A stretch of DNA of 64,000 nt, from assembly GCA_015501075.1 (NCBI GenBank), contig JADNYJ010000153.1, positions 31,371 to 95,370 on the forward strand. The letters run 5' to 3'. Under the pieces are notes generated by a model. It did not search any database and was not told the origin of the DNA. It was given only the letters and a program-made list of their open reading frames with translations. Below, piece after piece: positions 12,901 through 25,354 of the stretch. This stretch comes from Gymnopilus junonius. Lineage: Eukaryota; Basidiomycota; Agaricomycetes; Agaricales; Galerinaceae. Position numbers and translations under genes: made by a program. Numbering within the stretch: position 1 is the first letter of the stretch; every line of letters begins with the position of its first letter.

Positions 12901-13753
12901 ATAATGGTGTGCTGACAGGAGAAATAATGAGAAAGGGTAGAAGAAGAAGTGCATAAAACTAACCCGTGTCAAATGCAATGCCTTGCTGTGGCGACTGCTC
13001 CTTCCGAATCTTTTCTAGCTCTTGATTCCACTGCTTTTCACCACCTTCCAGGCTTTCTTCAATTAAATGTAATGTTTTCGAAATGTCCTGTTGGAGCATG
13101 ACAGAATTCTGACCCCTGAGAGTTATTGAACGTAGGTGGTCCTTGAATGACTGCAATTCCTCGAAGGAGCTGACGAGGGGAATTGGAGGGGGAGGTCCAG
13201 AAAAAGATGGAGGCTCCAGTCGGTCAAGCTGAGAGGAGACTTCCTTGCCAAATTTATCAACTTCGTTGCAGAGGACGGAGAGAAGTGACACAATCCGGAC
13301 TTCCTGGGTAGTCGGCCAAGGGGAAGCATGAGGCGATGGGGATCGTGCCTTCTTCTGTTTGCAGTCTCGCTGGGATCGTACAGTCTGGGACTTGCGAGTC
13401 GATGTGCCGCTGTGCTCATGGAGAGTGTCATTATCAGGAAGAGTTTCATCACTGTAGTCATCGCCCTCTGGTGTACACCTGGCCCAGAGGTGGCCGCCAG
13501 CTCCAGCAGAAGTTCCGGAGACATTATCAGCCAAAGTGTTGGCAGAAAGGAAGGAGGTAATTTCTTCGAGTTGGGCTTCAACAGCTTCGTCGGATCACTT
13601 CTGTGCATCCTCAAATCTCCTAGCTCTATCTTCATACATAGCATGCTTCTCATAGGTTCTATAATCGACTTTGCAGCCCTTTGGTTCACCAGACACTCTA
13701 TCAATTCCACCATGATCCAGACAGCCAGTGGTCTTGCAGAAACAGATAGGCAT
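9978..13753 (-). pseudogene. Tnp2-like (CACTA/EnSpm-type) transposase of Agaricomycete type
   Basis: Catalyses cut-and-paste transposition in intact relatives. From ATG 13751-13753 the N-terminus is a small Cys motif (PICFCKTTGCLDHGG). The core follows: FAVCPNEQCHACY, then GGDEGRYLFQLCIDFFNP, PENMFLLGIIPGPNEPP, FVGF-type Cys cluster KMCAFCHCTKK, LLRLPYFDPACF with DAMHNLFLGLI, NHHMSLHLGEYLCFFGPVQ, FQNGQLEETIAKAF, and the tail DCHFASLPLEWEG. Introns at 12912-12963 and 10652-10699 splice in frame. Damage: TGA at 13595-13597, 11730-11732 (family GIRWSELL), 11064-11066 (family KADEWR) and 10181-10183, an extra base near 11996, and a frameshift near 10180. The stops sit at normally arginine positions. 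The element is therefore dead. Terminal repeats were not found. Confidence 0.85.
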
Positions 13754-14590
13754 AATTTGGAGATGAACATGTAGTAGGCTAGTATCCAGACAAAGGGGAA
13801 GTATTGCACTGTGTAATGGTTAAACCAGTACACAGTATGCAAGATTCAAGAGTTTGTCCACATCCCATTTATATAGTTTGAGGATCATTGTTCCAGAGCA
13901 AGTATAAGGTCACAAAGACAATCTCATATAAGAAACAAACACCTGCAGAAACAAAGCACAGAGAACGATCTCAAAGCGATCCACGATTCTGACGGAAGCC
14001 ATGCCAAGTTGATGCCAAGTTGATGGGGAAAACTTTCTGTCCTCAGTCACTGGTCATAGTTAACAGTTGAGTGGCGACCATTGAGCAATGTAACATTCAT
14101 GCATGTCATGGATAATCCACAGCACACAGAGGGTACTGTGCAGCAACCTATGCAACAGTGTTTGAAGTGTACACAGTGGTCGGTCACTGATTGATTATAT
14201 TATTTGTCAGTGTCCACATGCACGAGGTCATTCTCAACCCTAACCCATGGCCACATTTCTTGTCACGTCCACCGCGCACATTCCTGTTGCAGTTGCACAG
14301 AGGCTGGAGTGGATTATCCACTTCAACCTTGTGTTTTTTGCTGCAGAAACGACCTCATGGACAACCCCTATCGACAAGGATCCCTTGTTTTCCATGGATT
14401 GGCTCGACGATCAGGATAGACGTTCCAAGATGGAGTACCCTGAGCCAGGAGTCCAAAATGAATGATGTTCCTCTTTTTGCAGAAGTGTGTGAGTTTTTCG
14501 ATTGGTTATGTGATCTATATATCGCTCTGACAATGGTATTGTATCCAGCACAAATTATCTAACAAGAAATCATTTACCGTAGCCCAGTCA
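13754..14590. other. Spacer between transposase and companion gene
   Basis: Contains a 72-codon plus-strand frame (14247-14465) with no recognised family. Otherwise featureless. It may hold the promoter of the minus-strand transposase. Confidence 0.35.
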
Positions 14591-17500
14591 TCACAAATCC
14601 TGTAAGTCATCCAACTCTTCTTCAGACTGCATATCCAACTCATGATAAAGCATGTTGTCTAGGCTGGCCACATATTCCTCTCGATAGTAGTTCGCTGGAC
14701 AACCCGTCAGTGGATCGCGTTTACTGTGCTGATCTCCACCTCGTTTTCATCGCCTTGCTGGATTTCCTGGCACAATATCTCCAGTGCCAGTTGTGGTGTT
14801 TCTACACTTATCGATGAGGATGAGTCGCTCGGTTATTTGCCGAGGTCTCCAATGTCGTTTCCTCATGAAGTAAACTGGGTCGCCATTTTCATCCAGTTCA
14901 CTTTCATCGGAGCTCATACCCGCCATACCCAATTTATCAATCATCCCAAGCAATTGCCTCCACACTTGGTTGGTCGAACCATTGCGATTCCTCATCATAG
15001 AGGAACATATGATTCTCCAGTCTATCCAAAGCTATTTCAAAGCCCACATCAGAATGCTTTCAATATATTAATTGCCCACTTACTCTGTCTCTGTGACCAT
15101 TCCTTCTCGACAATTGTTTTGCCCTTGCCTCCACCTCTGGATTCTTGAGATATTTCTGCTGCTTCTTGAGCATAGCCTTGAGTGTGATAGGCATCTTCAA
15201 ACTTTTCGCGCAAGAAGTTCAAACCACCCTTATCCAGTTCACACCAGTACTGTTTCTCCCAATGCTCTATGAAGAGCTGGCACAAAGCTCGATTCCACCC
15301 GCATTTCAATTGTCCAGTGAGATACGGCCTCATAGGCTGCAGTAATGGTCCGTCTCTGACGCCATCATCGTATTCACGCACTTCCTTCTCTGTTGCAAGC
15401 TCAGTGGAGATGATGTCCTTGTCCTTCTGCATGCTCATAAAAGCATTGATCTGTTTTCTTATGTGCGTCTAGGTAAATTATTAAGGGAATTGTTGCAACA
15501 TTGATGTCGAAATGACTAACCACTATCTTCCCTTTTCAGTATCGTAACCTCGTGGATGGGACCGCGAAATGATTTCTTCTTCCTAGGATACTGCGCATAC
15601 TTTCGATCAAGGTCTCGCATCAAGTGGTCGTCTTCGTCTTCATCCTCGCTGGCACTTTCCGAAGTCATTCTCCTCCAGTTGTTTGATCTATTTTGCTCCT
15701 TTGATCGGGAGTTACTGGTGGGTTGCTCCACCTCATTTCTTCATCCTCTCCATCGCTTCCTGACGCAGGTACTCCGTTCCCAGATTTACAATTGCTTGGA
15801 CCATACTCCAAGCATCCTTCGGACCATTTGTTCAGCGATTTGACGCCAACATCAGATCCGCCAGCCAGCGGCCTGCCAAATTTTCTGGGTGGAGGAACCT
15901 TTGAATATGTACAATCAACGTTGTATTCATCAACCTTTAACAGAATATGCACCTCTTTATTGCCGGCCGCTGACTTGCGATTTGAATGCGATGGAGATTG
16001 GTTTTGACCAACGACGTGGTCCAGCCTTTGGTCATCCCGCTTACTGGTCCCTCCATTGTTCTGTAATGAGAATAGAAAACATTAGGTCAGACAAGAACGT
16101 CTCATGAAAACTTACCCCAGCTTCGTCGTCGACAATCATCCTTGGCAGAGTAACAGTCGAAGTTGAGATGATTGTTTCCCTTTGCTTCCCTTTGCTCCCT
16201 CGTCAATTTCAAGGTCCTCTTCATCATCAGAACGAATTGCAAGATGCAGATCAACATTGTCATCAGAATCCATAGCAGTATCCTCAACAGCCTTTCTCAC
16301 TTCAAGTGAGGTGTTCCCTGTAGTTTGGTCATCCCATCTGACCCGATGCTGGTTCTCGCTGCCAGCTGTGTCGGTTTCTGGTGCCTCCATTGTCACCTCA
16401 ATAGACTGTCATTGCAAGGCATCTGACATCAGCAGGGCAGCTGACATTGGTGGGGCAGCTGGCATCACGGGGCAGCTGACATTGTCAGGGCAGCAGACAA
16501 TCTTGCTTTAAATCGTGTCAGTTCCGCCTCAGCATTGTCTGCTCTCTTGTCGGCAAGTGAAGCCTTCTCCAACACCTCGTCCACCTTCCTTTGGATGTCC
16601 TTCAGTCGACGATTAGCATCATCTACCCACTTGTCTGCCTCCTCACAAGCAGTCCTCGCTTGGTCTTCTGCATCTCTGACCTTCTCCCTCAACCTCGCCT
16701 CCTCCTTCTCTGCCTTGTCCGCTCGTGCCTCGGCCACTGAAACCTTCCCGAGGATAACCTCCATCCTATTTGCCATCTCTTCCACCTGCTTAACCACCTT
16801 TGCTGCTTGCTCTGTCACTGACTTGGCCAGAGCCGTAGCCTCAGCTATCTCCGAAGCTGCCTTCTGCTCAACATGTCATCTGAATTGCTCTCCGTCTGAT
16901 TCTAGTTGTTCCCAGATAACTTTCTCCTTACGCCTCTGGCCAGGAGCAGTCAACAAAGAACCTTGTCAATGTCAATGTTACAAGCGACATACCTGTGTCA
17001 TTGGATCCACTTCAACCAGACGTACCTTACTTTGCCGCCCTCAAAATGCTTTTGCTTGGTTGGAGATATGTCGACTGAGCTGAACCTGAATCCAGCTGAG
17101 ACAGCTCCGCTAAGAGACGATGATGCTTGCTGGTCCAAAGAAACACCCATTCTGGTATCCTCCATATCATGGTCTTCACTGGGATGTGGATGCTCTGGAG
17201 TAGTAAAAGTAAAGTCGGCTGAAGAATAAAGTGGCATTGGAGAAGCGACAGTGGGAACCATAGGGCTGACTGACAGCCGAGAAGAGTTAGACGGAGGAGG
17301 ATGAGGGGGGGTGGCATTCAACAACGCGGCAATGTGGGAGATGTAGCCGAAGGTGTGAAGTGAGGAAGAGACAGCCGAGGAGAATCACTATGCAAGTCCA
17401 TTGACTGCGGAAGAGCAAATTGGTTGGAAATGCGGTTCTCCTCAGGGACAGCCTGCAGTTCAACATCATCATTGGCAGGTCTGTGCCCAAAGATATTCCT

Positions 17501-17682
17501 AAACATCGACATGACCTGGTTCTGTAGTGGACTTACTCCTCCTCTTGCATCTTATACATCCATGTGTCCAAGCTTTCTCGGATCCTCGTCTTTCCCTGTA
17601 TATTGTCCTTGCTCCATGCTGCTGAAGGCCACTTATTATTATTTTCGACTGCTTGGACTAACTGCGTGCCCTGCTGAGACAT
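14591..17682 (-). pseudogene. SSDES-type companion protein with coiled coil
   Basis: Multicopy family typically found beside Tnp2-like transposases in mushrooms; role unknown. From ATG 17680-17682 exon 1 (MSQQGTQLVQAVENNNKWPS) splices across a 55-nt GT-AG intron into a Pro/Ser-rich stretch. There follows a long heptad-like coiled coil (about 16460-16860, VEEMANRMEVILGKV and RADKAEKEEARLREKV), acidic linkers, the block INAFMSMQKDKDIIS with REYDDGVRDGP, and the C-terminal signature GMAGMSSDESE, then DPLTGCPANYYREEY before TGA 14591-14593. Damage: TGA at 16876-16878 and 14747-14749, a frameshift near 17325 and one near 15700. It lies in the same orientation as the transposase, 0.84 kb upstream of it, suggesting a shared element. 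Confidence 0.65.
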
Positions 17683-18209
17683 GCCTCTCTTTCATATCCT
17701 GGGGCTGGAAGCCAGTCTGCTATTATCTTCAGCAGCTGGAAGAGCGGCAGTAGAAGCTGGCATTGGGTGCTTCGCATCCTCGTTGCACGAATCTGTCAGT
17801 CCTTTTGTCTTGCATCGGCCGACGTTTCCTGATTGGGTATTTCCATTCCTCTAGCTCTTCAGCCATTCGACTTCTTTTCTTGCTTATTGTTTAACCTTTA
17901 CGAATTTAACGAGGGCTGACCAGCGTCAGCCATGCAGACCTCAGTATCCAGCATGCCCCAATTTATTCGTGGTACTCCTCCTTTGTCCCCGGTACTGCTT
18001 TTGACATTCTGTTCTTCATCGCGGCTGACAAAGTCTGTAGAAGAAATCGCTCTACCTACACGCCAGGCTATTCCAATCTCGGAATGCACAGCCGCTTTGG
18101 CGTGTCATATTCACTCAAATTTCGACCAAGCGTGGCGGCACAACAGTCTGGTACCCATGGGTTGAAGCACTCTTCAACGTTGGCATATTCAGCCCTACAT
18201 CCATGAGGC
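17683..18209. other. Intergenic, possible coding remnants
   Basis: A minus-strand stretch (about 17780-17870, MAEELEEWKYPIRKRRP) could be an upstream exon of the companion gene but lacks a supporting splice connection. Nothing else is recognised. Confidence 0.35.
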
Positions 18210-18520
18210 GTGGGTCTGCCTTACTCAGGATGGTCGACATCACAATTTCCTCATGTTCTGCCAGAACCACTCTCATCTTCGAGTAACGAAGCTCTGGACG
18301 ATGTCTGGCGTGGTAACATTGTAGTGATGCAAGCTTCAGCAGATGGCACTGTAATTAACGCACGCTGTGACGATGGTCATCTCATTGACATTGTCATCGA
18401 AAGGTGAAGGCTCCGTGTCATTGCTTGGTTTCATTTCACTCACACAATTACAGGTTTTTGAGTCGCGTCTGCCAGAGGTTACCTTTTACTATCCCTAAAC
18501 ACCTTCATTTCTTTGCTTGA
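18210..18520 (+). pseudogene. Spliced C-terminal gene fragment
   Basis: Exon 1 carries DDVWRGNIVVMQASADG and ends in VIER. A clean GT-AG intron (donor after ATCGAAAG, acceptor CACAATTACAG) joins in frame to FLSRVCQRLPFTIPKHL, ending at TGA 18518-18520. The W-x-GN-(I/V)VV block recalls the C-terminal tail of multicopy basidiomycete families that I cannot name. No start codon region with family identity is visible, so it is treated as a 5'-truncated fragment. Confidence 0.4.
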
Positions 18521-19489
18521 ACCCATTTCTTTATCACATGCTGTGTTGGTTCTGTGATATTAAAGTAGTTGCTAGTCGAATACAATTCCATACTGATCTC
18601 TTGTGTATGATTCCTCTGTACAACACTGATTGATATTTTTCCAACATTTCTCTTATGCCATCTGCGAATTGCAAGGTCTCGAATCCATCCATTGAAGACC
18701 AATATTCACACAATTGTGCATGGTAATGTATTATGAGAAACAGCATGTGTGTTTGAACATATGGGGGCATAACATCTTATGCTTTGCTTATAGTTAAATT
18801 TGTCATCGAGACTCAGTGTGGCACTTACGAGGATGCCTGGTCTCGTACTGAGGCGTCCGAGCATGCATGCATGCATTTTCCTACCAGATAATTTTGACAT
18901 CTTCTCAGCCTTTCACAATAAGGTGAATTATGGAAAGATCTTTGGAAGCTGTAGAGAAGTCGGACAACGAGAAGGTAAAGCTTTCAGCCCATTTTAGGTC
19001 CGCAGCATTGATAAAAACTCTTTCTGAGTAAATAGCCCCAAATTTTACAATTTTGACTGACTTTTGGCGCAGGTCAGTCACTCGAAAAAGGCAAAATTGT
19101 ACACCAGGGTGAATCGATGAGCAATTTATCATTTTAAGTACATTATCATTCTCTTCTCAGTCTGTTTAAATGCTAACCAATATGTCAATTTTCCAGATTG
19201 GTCATTTTAAACAATAACTTATATATTTTCCCTGAGTTTTACCTAATCGAAAAAAGTTACCTGCCAGCTGTGATTGGCAGCAACTATAAATGGTTCAATC
19301 AGTTCGTCTCGGCGCTTGCTGAGCGGAGAACGGATGATAAGGGCTGGGTGGGCTTTGATCATTGAATTATTCTTCGAGTATTATCTTTACATTAGAGCGT
19401 TCCCAATCAAATGGTGTGGTAATTTTAATCTATTCCGTACATATGGCTACAAAGACGAGCAAAGTCATAACAGGTTTACTATGGTACTG
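18521..19489. other. Intergenic, AT-rich
   Basis: A 14-bp GCATGC palindromic run at 18861-18874 is the only feature of note. No gene is recognised on either strand. Confidence 0.45.
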
Positions 19490-20340
19490 ATAATATCGAC
19501 CTGCCTCGTTCCATGAAGTGTGCTCTGGCCTTCCCTTGGTTTAATAAATCTAATCCTTCACTGTCCAGATGAAGGATATGCAAATCAACACCCTTCAAGC
19601 TCGGAAATCGATCAACAGTTAGAATTTTTATGAGGGTATCTAAAGACTTGTCAATCAGTCGAATCAGTTCGGAAGGAAATGGATTATCAGGAAACGGATT
19701 ATCAAAAGAAAGATTAAGATTTAAGGTGATTCGAGTGAGAGTCCCTGCTGCCGACCAATTGGAACTGGAAATTGTTTTCAGGAGGTTCGTTATCCATGGT
19801 AGGGGCTCGTGAAGTAGTCAATAAGACCTCTGCAGCGAAATATGCAAACTGTAAATTCTGCGTCAATGATTAGGGACTGAAGGGACATGAAATTTTGGAG
19901 ATTTGGTGTCGCCGTTCCATAGCATAATAATATATAACCGAGAGAGTTATATGTATCATAGACTACCATACCAAATAGGAAGATCAGATTTGACGATGAT
20001 TCATGATGTGAAAATGATACTTACCTGGCAGGTCACCCATTTGAATGTGAAGACACCACAAGTACGGCATTATTTCTGACCGTTCGTGAATGCTGGAGGG
20101 GGTAGAAGGATATATACTCAGAGTATGGAGGGAGGAAACATCAATGGCCACGAGGACGATGAGAAGACCTGCCACCAGTGCATGATCTGATCCCCATCCT
20201 CGTTGAAGGGGCTTTTCCTTCAAGAGTGACTATTTGAACTTCGGTGGACTTCAGCTCTGGCTTGAACTGCTCAATCCCAGCTAATTGAGCTCGTCATTTC
20301 TCGGTATGTTCTTCCAGCGCTCCTCTTTTCAGTAGAAGTT
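19490..20340 (-). pseudogene. F-box/LRR-type protein, decayed fragment
   Basis: The minus strand gives a coiled-coil-like lead (RGALEEHTEK, then LKSTEVQIVTLEGKAP), then SLHTLSIYPSTPSSIHERS and MPYLWCLHIQMGDLPG. A splice follows to a segment with NLQFAYFAAEVLL. A different frame then carries PWITNLLKTISSSNW, FPSELIRLIDKSLDTLI and FPSLKGVDLHILHLDSEG. These are the loosely repeated leucine patterns of the expanded Agaricomycete F-box/LRR proteins, which recruit substrates to SCF ubiquitin ligases. The canonical F-box itself is not visible. Frame changes show it is decayed. Confidence 0.45.
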
Positions 20341-22856
20341 GACTATAAATTGCTTTCATTTTATGCAGACATTCCAGCCACGTCCAAGGGAAATCAAGAT
20401 ATTTGAATTTGGCACCGACTCTCAAGAACGGTGCTACTTAAGTATGATACCATGTTGCTTTTTCTGCCTTATGCTGACCGTTTTACCTAGGCATAAGTTT
20501 TGCATCGGTTTCTTTCGAAAAGGCTGCAGTACTGAATATGGAGACAATGGCAATGACAGGAGAGAGCTGCTTCAGCTTATCCCTATCGCGAGGAAGTCTT
20601 GTGCTATGTAACTTCAAGTAAGGTAAGGGATTCCTTAATTCTCAATGTTTGCCACATCATCAACTCGGTTTTATTATCAAAGAATGAAGTCATCCTAAAC
20701 TTCTCCTCCATAGTACTGGTGATCGTGAGACACAACACAGGTATGTTGGTCAATTTACCTTTCAATTTTATTCTGACATCACCCTTCCCACCAGCTTTGA
20801 GTGGCCGAAAACCTCTTTTGACGGATCTTCAAGATGTGATGTCTTCGGTGGTGAAGATTTAGCCTGACAAGCTGGTCATTACTATGGTGGAATTGAAGGA
20901 ATGCAAGGATGGAAACTTTCAGTGCTAATCTACATGCATGACTCAAGTAGACGTCATCCTGGGGTCATCCCAGCTTCCAACTTTGTTATGGATGGCTCCG
21001 ACTTCAGGCCTCAAAAGTTACGAGCCACACCCATTTCACCGGCTGCACTGAAGAGCCTTCAGTGATTGAGGAGTGAATTTCCTGCGCAAAATTTGTTCTC
21101 ACTCACTAGTATGTGCTCCATTACTCATTGCAGAATATTGTCGACGTAGCTACTGTGATCACGGGTAAAATGTTAGACTACTGATTTTAATGGACTACTT
21201 ACACATGTATTTCGTAAATAGTACGTGCTGCCCAGTGCCTATCTAGAGCCTAAAGTGTTGAATAGATGGAGGTGGAAAGCAAGGACGCAAAAAAAGCTTG
21301 AAAAAGCATTATTTAGCACCGTGAGAATAATCTTCGTTTAATGTGCAGCCCATTCACCCAACGTTCACCTTTATCGATCTCATTCTTCACCATACCTTTC
21401 TTCAATGTTCCGCCTGCTGTGGGCCTTATACATTGAACGCACCTCGTAGTACACGAGCAGCTCTGTTCAGGAACATCCATGAAGACCATTGAGGTGTGTT
21501 TCTGCCTTGTCTAATCATTCGTCTTCCCCACATCTTATTTTCGTCTTTAGCGAAATTACAGCACATTTACAGCCGGTACACGTATCCGTGCAGCTGCACC
21601 CTCTCATGGCCTCTGTAGCTTTCAACTCGTTCTTCAGAGGCCGAATACGCGAAGTTTTACGTATCAGGGAGGGATAGAGGGATCCGAGACTATGTACGTT
21701 TGCAATGTGTGTTTCTGTCATAAGAGTTACTAATCGTTTGTCGTATTCTACCTAAGTTTCTTTGTCAATTGCATCTTTGGGCTTCTCCCTCGCTTCCGCT
21801 TCCATGTCCCGGTTCTAATCCATTTTCGGAGTCGAGGGAGGTGTATATCTTGGAAGACTGCGTCCGGAGTCAATTACCGTGTTTTCAGGTGTGCATTCTT
21901 ATCACTGTCCATCTTCTCAATGGATTTGGGTCTAATTCTATTTTTTCCTATGCAGAAGACCCTCCAGGCAACATCTGAACTAAATTCATTCCTAGCTGTC
22001 GGAATTTAGGTGTATAATGGCCCTTTCCCATCTCTTCTGTTCTATGCTGATCTTTCTTTGTATACGTTAGAACTTTCTCTGGCTATCACATCGCTCAGTA
22101 CATTCAACTTAACCATGAAGATAATGACGGTGAGGATGGCGAGGAATACCTGTGCTGGAGAGACTAAACCAAAGTATGTGATTCAACATGATCCTTCGAC
22201 ACCACGTCATTGAATTTACTCTCCTTAGCAACTTGCGTCGACTTTTGTTTCAACTCTTCAAAACTGCATGCAATGGCGCCTCCAGTCGGACCTATACCTC
22301 TTCTCTCTCAAGTCCAATGCTGTCCGTCTATTACAGCATCTTGGTTTCTATCTTCAAGCCCGTTTCCGCCTGTGCCACTCCATATTGCCCGCGATACTCG
22401 GTCCCGACGGCAGTGTCTGACTAGATGGCATAATCAGCTTCCTGCACCCGGGTTACACAATCACCATCTATCTTCGAAAGTCGATCTTTAGTGACAACTA
22501 CCGGCTCGCAGCAAGCTCTATGGATGGTGCTTGACGCCAGTGAAGGATTGCAGTGTTGCTTCTCCCTCTTCTCCATCTCTCAGGCCCAGCTCACATGTGA
22601 GTACGAGGTCGAGGGTGACTACTACTTCTTCCACAAATCAGACTGGACCCTCAGGCACCTCCTCCCACATATCCACCTTGTCAGTTTCGCCTCTGCAAAC
22701 AGGCCCGTCTCCACGCCGATACAGTGCGACGGATAGGACGGAGACGATTACGTAATTCAAAACTGGCCCTCGTGATTGGTGGAGAAGAAGGCCTAGACGT
22801 GTTTGGAGCTCTTAGAGGCTGGCTGTCAACCTTGGAAGGGTGGATATACGAAATTT
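20341..22856. other. Long stretch without a supported gene
   Basis: Short plus-strand frames occur (for example a spliced-looking Ser/Thr/Pro-rich stretch at 22490-22755), but none connects into a recognisable family. A duplicated block begins at about 22857. Confidence 0.4.
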
Positions 22857-23190
22857 GGATGATTGTCAGTCTTTTTTACCTTGGTTCTTATTTATCATCA
22901 TTTTCTAATGTGTTGTACAGATCCCAATTCCCAGCGAACACTTCAACCTTTCCTCAAACGACCTATGCGCCCTCTCAATCTCGTCTCACTCGTAAATACA
23001 GTCCAGTGTCCATACCATCAATTTCAGTACCACTTCTGCTTCAAATGTAATGGAACAGACGATCTGAGCTTGTACGACGCGAGTTGAACGTCTCGCTGGG
23101 CTCAGCTCCGCACCACCCCTTCCAACCTCCAAGTCCACCACCTCCAATGTACCGCCTTCAATCCCTCAAACTCACCAGACCCACAAAGGG
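22857..23190 (+). repeat. Dispersed duplicated block, copy A (copy B about 36140-36480)
   Basis: The two copies share long colinear stretches, including ATCATCATTTTCTAA, ATTCCCAGCGAACA, TCAACCTTTCCTCA, CAGTGTCCATACCAT, CAAATGTAATGGAA and AAGTCCACCACCTCCAATRT. Divergence is mainly transitions and small indels. Both copies are on the plus strand, 13.3 kb apart. Copy A abuts the arginyl-tRNA synthetase pseudogene and copy B lies 200 bp before the LTR element. Nature unknown; it may be part of a larger duplicated gene. Confidence 0.75.
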
Positions 23191-23328
23191 TGGTCAGGAT
23201 GCTTATGAAGAAAAGACCAATGAAATGTCGGAGTTTAAATTTCTCTCTGAGTCACCACGAAGCATGTTATCGATTCCATCTTCCCACTATACTGCCTTCT
23301 CTATCTCGCACTGACCTCATCTTCAACC

Positions 23329-25354
23329 ATGTCCCAGCTGCCTATTTTACCAGACACAAACCCCTCGCGAGCGGTATTGGACTCGTTTAGGATATCTATT
23401 GCTAAACGTCTCTCCGAGACCCTTCCTCTGACTCTTGAACAAGCTTTTGCCGGTGTAGACTATGGAAAGAAAGGAGAGGATTTCACGGTCGCGTTGCCTC
23501 GATTCCGACTACCCGGGAAGGTAGCGGAGATTGCAGCAACGGTCCTCGAAGGGGTGAGTCGTCTTTTCTTTTCAGCCCCCAATTCCTGCTCCTAAACCAA
23601 ATTTCGATGCAGTTCCAACCGGACGAATGGATCGAGTCCATCGTTATTGACAGATCTTTCCTTCACTTCCGAGTCAATACTACGAACATGATTTTCCAAG
23701 TTCTCAACCAAGTGGACGCTCTCACCCATCTTACACCCTCTGGACAGCCCGAGTACGGCTCCAACGATTCTGGGAAGGGCAAAAGAGTCGTCATCGAGTA
23801 CTCCTCGCCCAACATCGTCAAAGAATTCCACCTTGGCCACTTACGGAGCACCATCATTGGTGCCTTCCTCGCTAACTTATACAAGGCCTGTGGGTGGGAG
23901 GTCATCTCGATGAACTACCTCGGCGACTGGGGAACTCAGGTAAATTCGCCTCCTTCTCATTATCTACTTGGCTTCTTATCACCGCAATCATCATTCTCAG
24001 TTTGGCATGGTCGCTACTGGCTACGAGAAATACGGCTCCCAAGCAGAGTTCGACCAAGACCCGATCATGCACCTGTACAACGTCTACGTCAAAGTCACCA
24101 AAGATCTGGAGACCGACCCAAAGGTAAAAGTCGAGGCCGCGAGGTGGTTCAAGTGAATGGAGGATGGCGATGAGGATGTGCTCAAGAAATGGCGCAGCTG
24201 GCGAGAGACAAGCCTGGAGAAGTACCAGGAGGCGTACGATCAGCTCAATATCAAGTTTGATGTATACACTGGCGAGAGCAACGTCAGCAAGGAGTCGATG
24301 GACAAGGCCTTCGCGCAGCTTGAGGACATGGGGCTCATCTCCGACAGAGACTTTGCCAAGGAGGTCGATCTGAACAAGTGGAATCTTAAGGCGCCAATCA
24401 TTCGTAAGACAGGTGCATGATCAGCACTTCAGTCTCATACCTTAACTGTCGCTAATAGTTACTACCTACCCAGATGGAACTTCTATGTACCTGACGCATG
24501 ACATCGGTGGAGCGATGGAGCGCTACGAGCAATATAAATTCGATAAAATGATCTACGTTGTCGGCGCTGCACAAGACTTCCACCTCGCCCAAGTCTTCAA
24601 AGTCCTCGAGCTCATGGGCTTCCCTTGGGCCAAAAACCTCCTGCACATCAACTACGGGATGGTTCAAGGAATGAGCACCCAAAAAGGGACCGCAGTCTTC
24701 CTCGACCAGATCATCAAGAAGGCAGGCAACGTTATGCATGAGCAGATGAAGAAGAATGATGAAAAATATGCAGTTATTCAGGATCCGCAGGTGACAAGTT
24801 TGGAGATCGGGATTATGGGAATTAAGATTCAGGATATGGCTGCTAAATGGTTCGTTTCAATTCTCCTTTCCTCGCCTTCTCTTTCCGATTTTGTTGTTAA
24901 CGGCCTTTACGGTTCCTCCAGAATCAATGACTACACTTTCAACTGGGACCGCATGCTGTCCTTTGAAGGTGATACTGGGCCCTACCTCCAGTATGCCCAC
25001 TCCTGACTTGCCTCCATCAGGCACAAGAACCCACAACTCCTGCCCCTCCCACCCACATTGCAGATTGCCACGCACACCCTTGCTCAATACCCAAATGCGC
25101 GCGAGATCGCATTCCTTCTGGGCACCTACCCTGATGTTGTCAACATCGCGCTGAAGACACATGAACCCAGCGGGGTGGTGACGTTTGCATTCAAGTTGGT
25201 GCATGCGATTTTGACGGCGTGGGACAGGGTTATTGTTAAGGGCGAAGAGGATGTGGAGAAGGCAAGTGCGAAGATGTTTCTATATGAGTGTGCGAAAGAG
25301 GTTTTGGCAGCTGCCATGCATCTATTGAGCATCAGACCTTTAGAGAGGATGTGA
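23329..25354 (+). pseudogene. Cytosolic-type arginyl-tRNA synthetase pseudogene
   Basis: Class I synthetase that charges tRNA-Arg in intact relatives. Five exons: 23329-23553, 23613-23939, 24001-24412, 24474-24849, 24922-25354. The N-terminal domain is followed by the ATP-site HIGH motif as [19 protein letters not shown], the core NYLGDWGTQ, the block DGTSMYLTHDIGGAMERY, and the KMSKS-equivalent read as GMSTQKGT where the family has MSTRKG. The anticodon-binding domain ends in the family terminus LLSIRPLERM. Length is near full. Damage: TGA at 24154-24156 (family FKRMEDGDED), TGA at 25004-25006 (family YAHVRL) and a TG|A codon split by the intron at 24850-24921 (family KRIN). All three are arginine positions. 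An essential enzyme cannot be lost, so a working copy should exist elsewhere. Confidence 0.93.

Noticed and set aside
9978..17682. TET/JBP dioxygenase gene carried by the transposon cluster, as known for some Agaricomycete transposons
   Set aside because: No HxD...H dioxygenase pattern was seen in any frame of the cluster.
18861..18874. GCATGCATGCATGC as a regulatory site or repeat array
   Set aside because: A short isolated palindromic run with no second copy or gene nearby, explainable by chance or microsatellite slippage.
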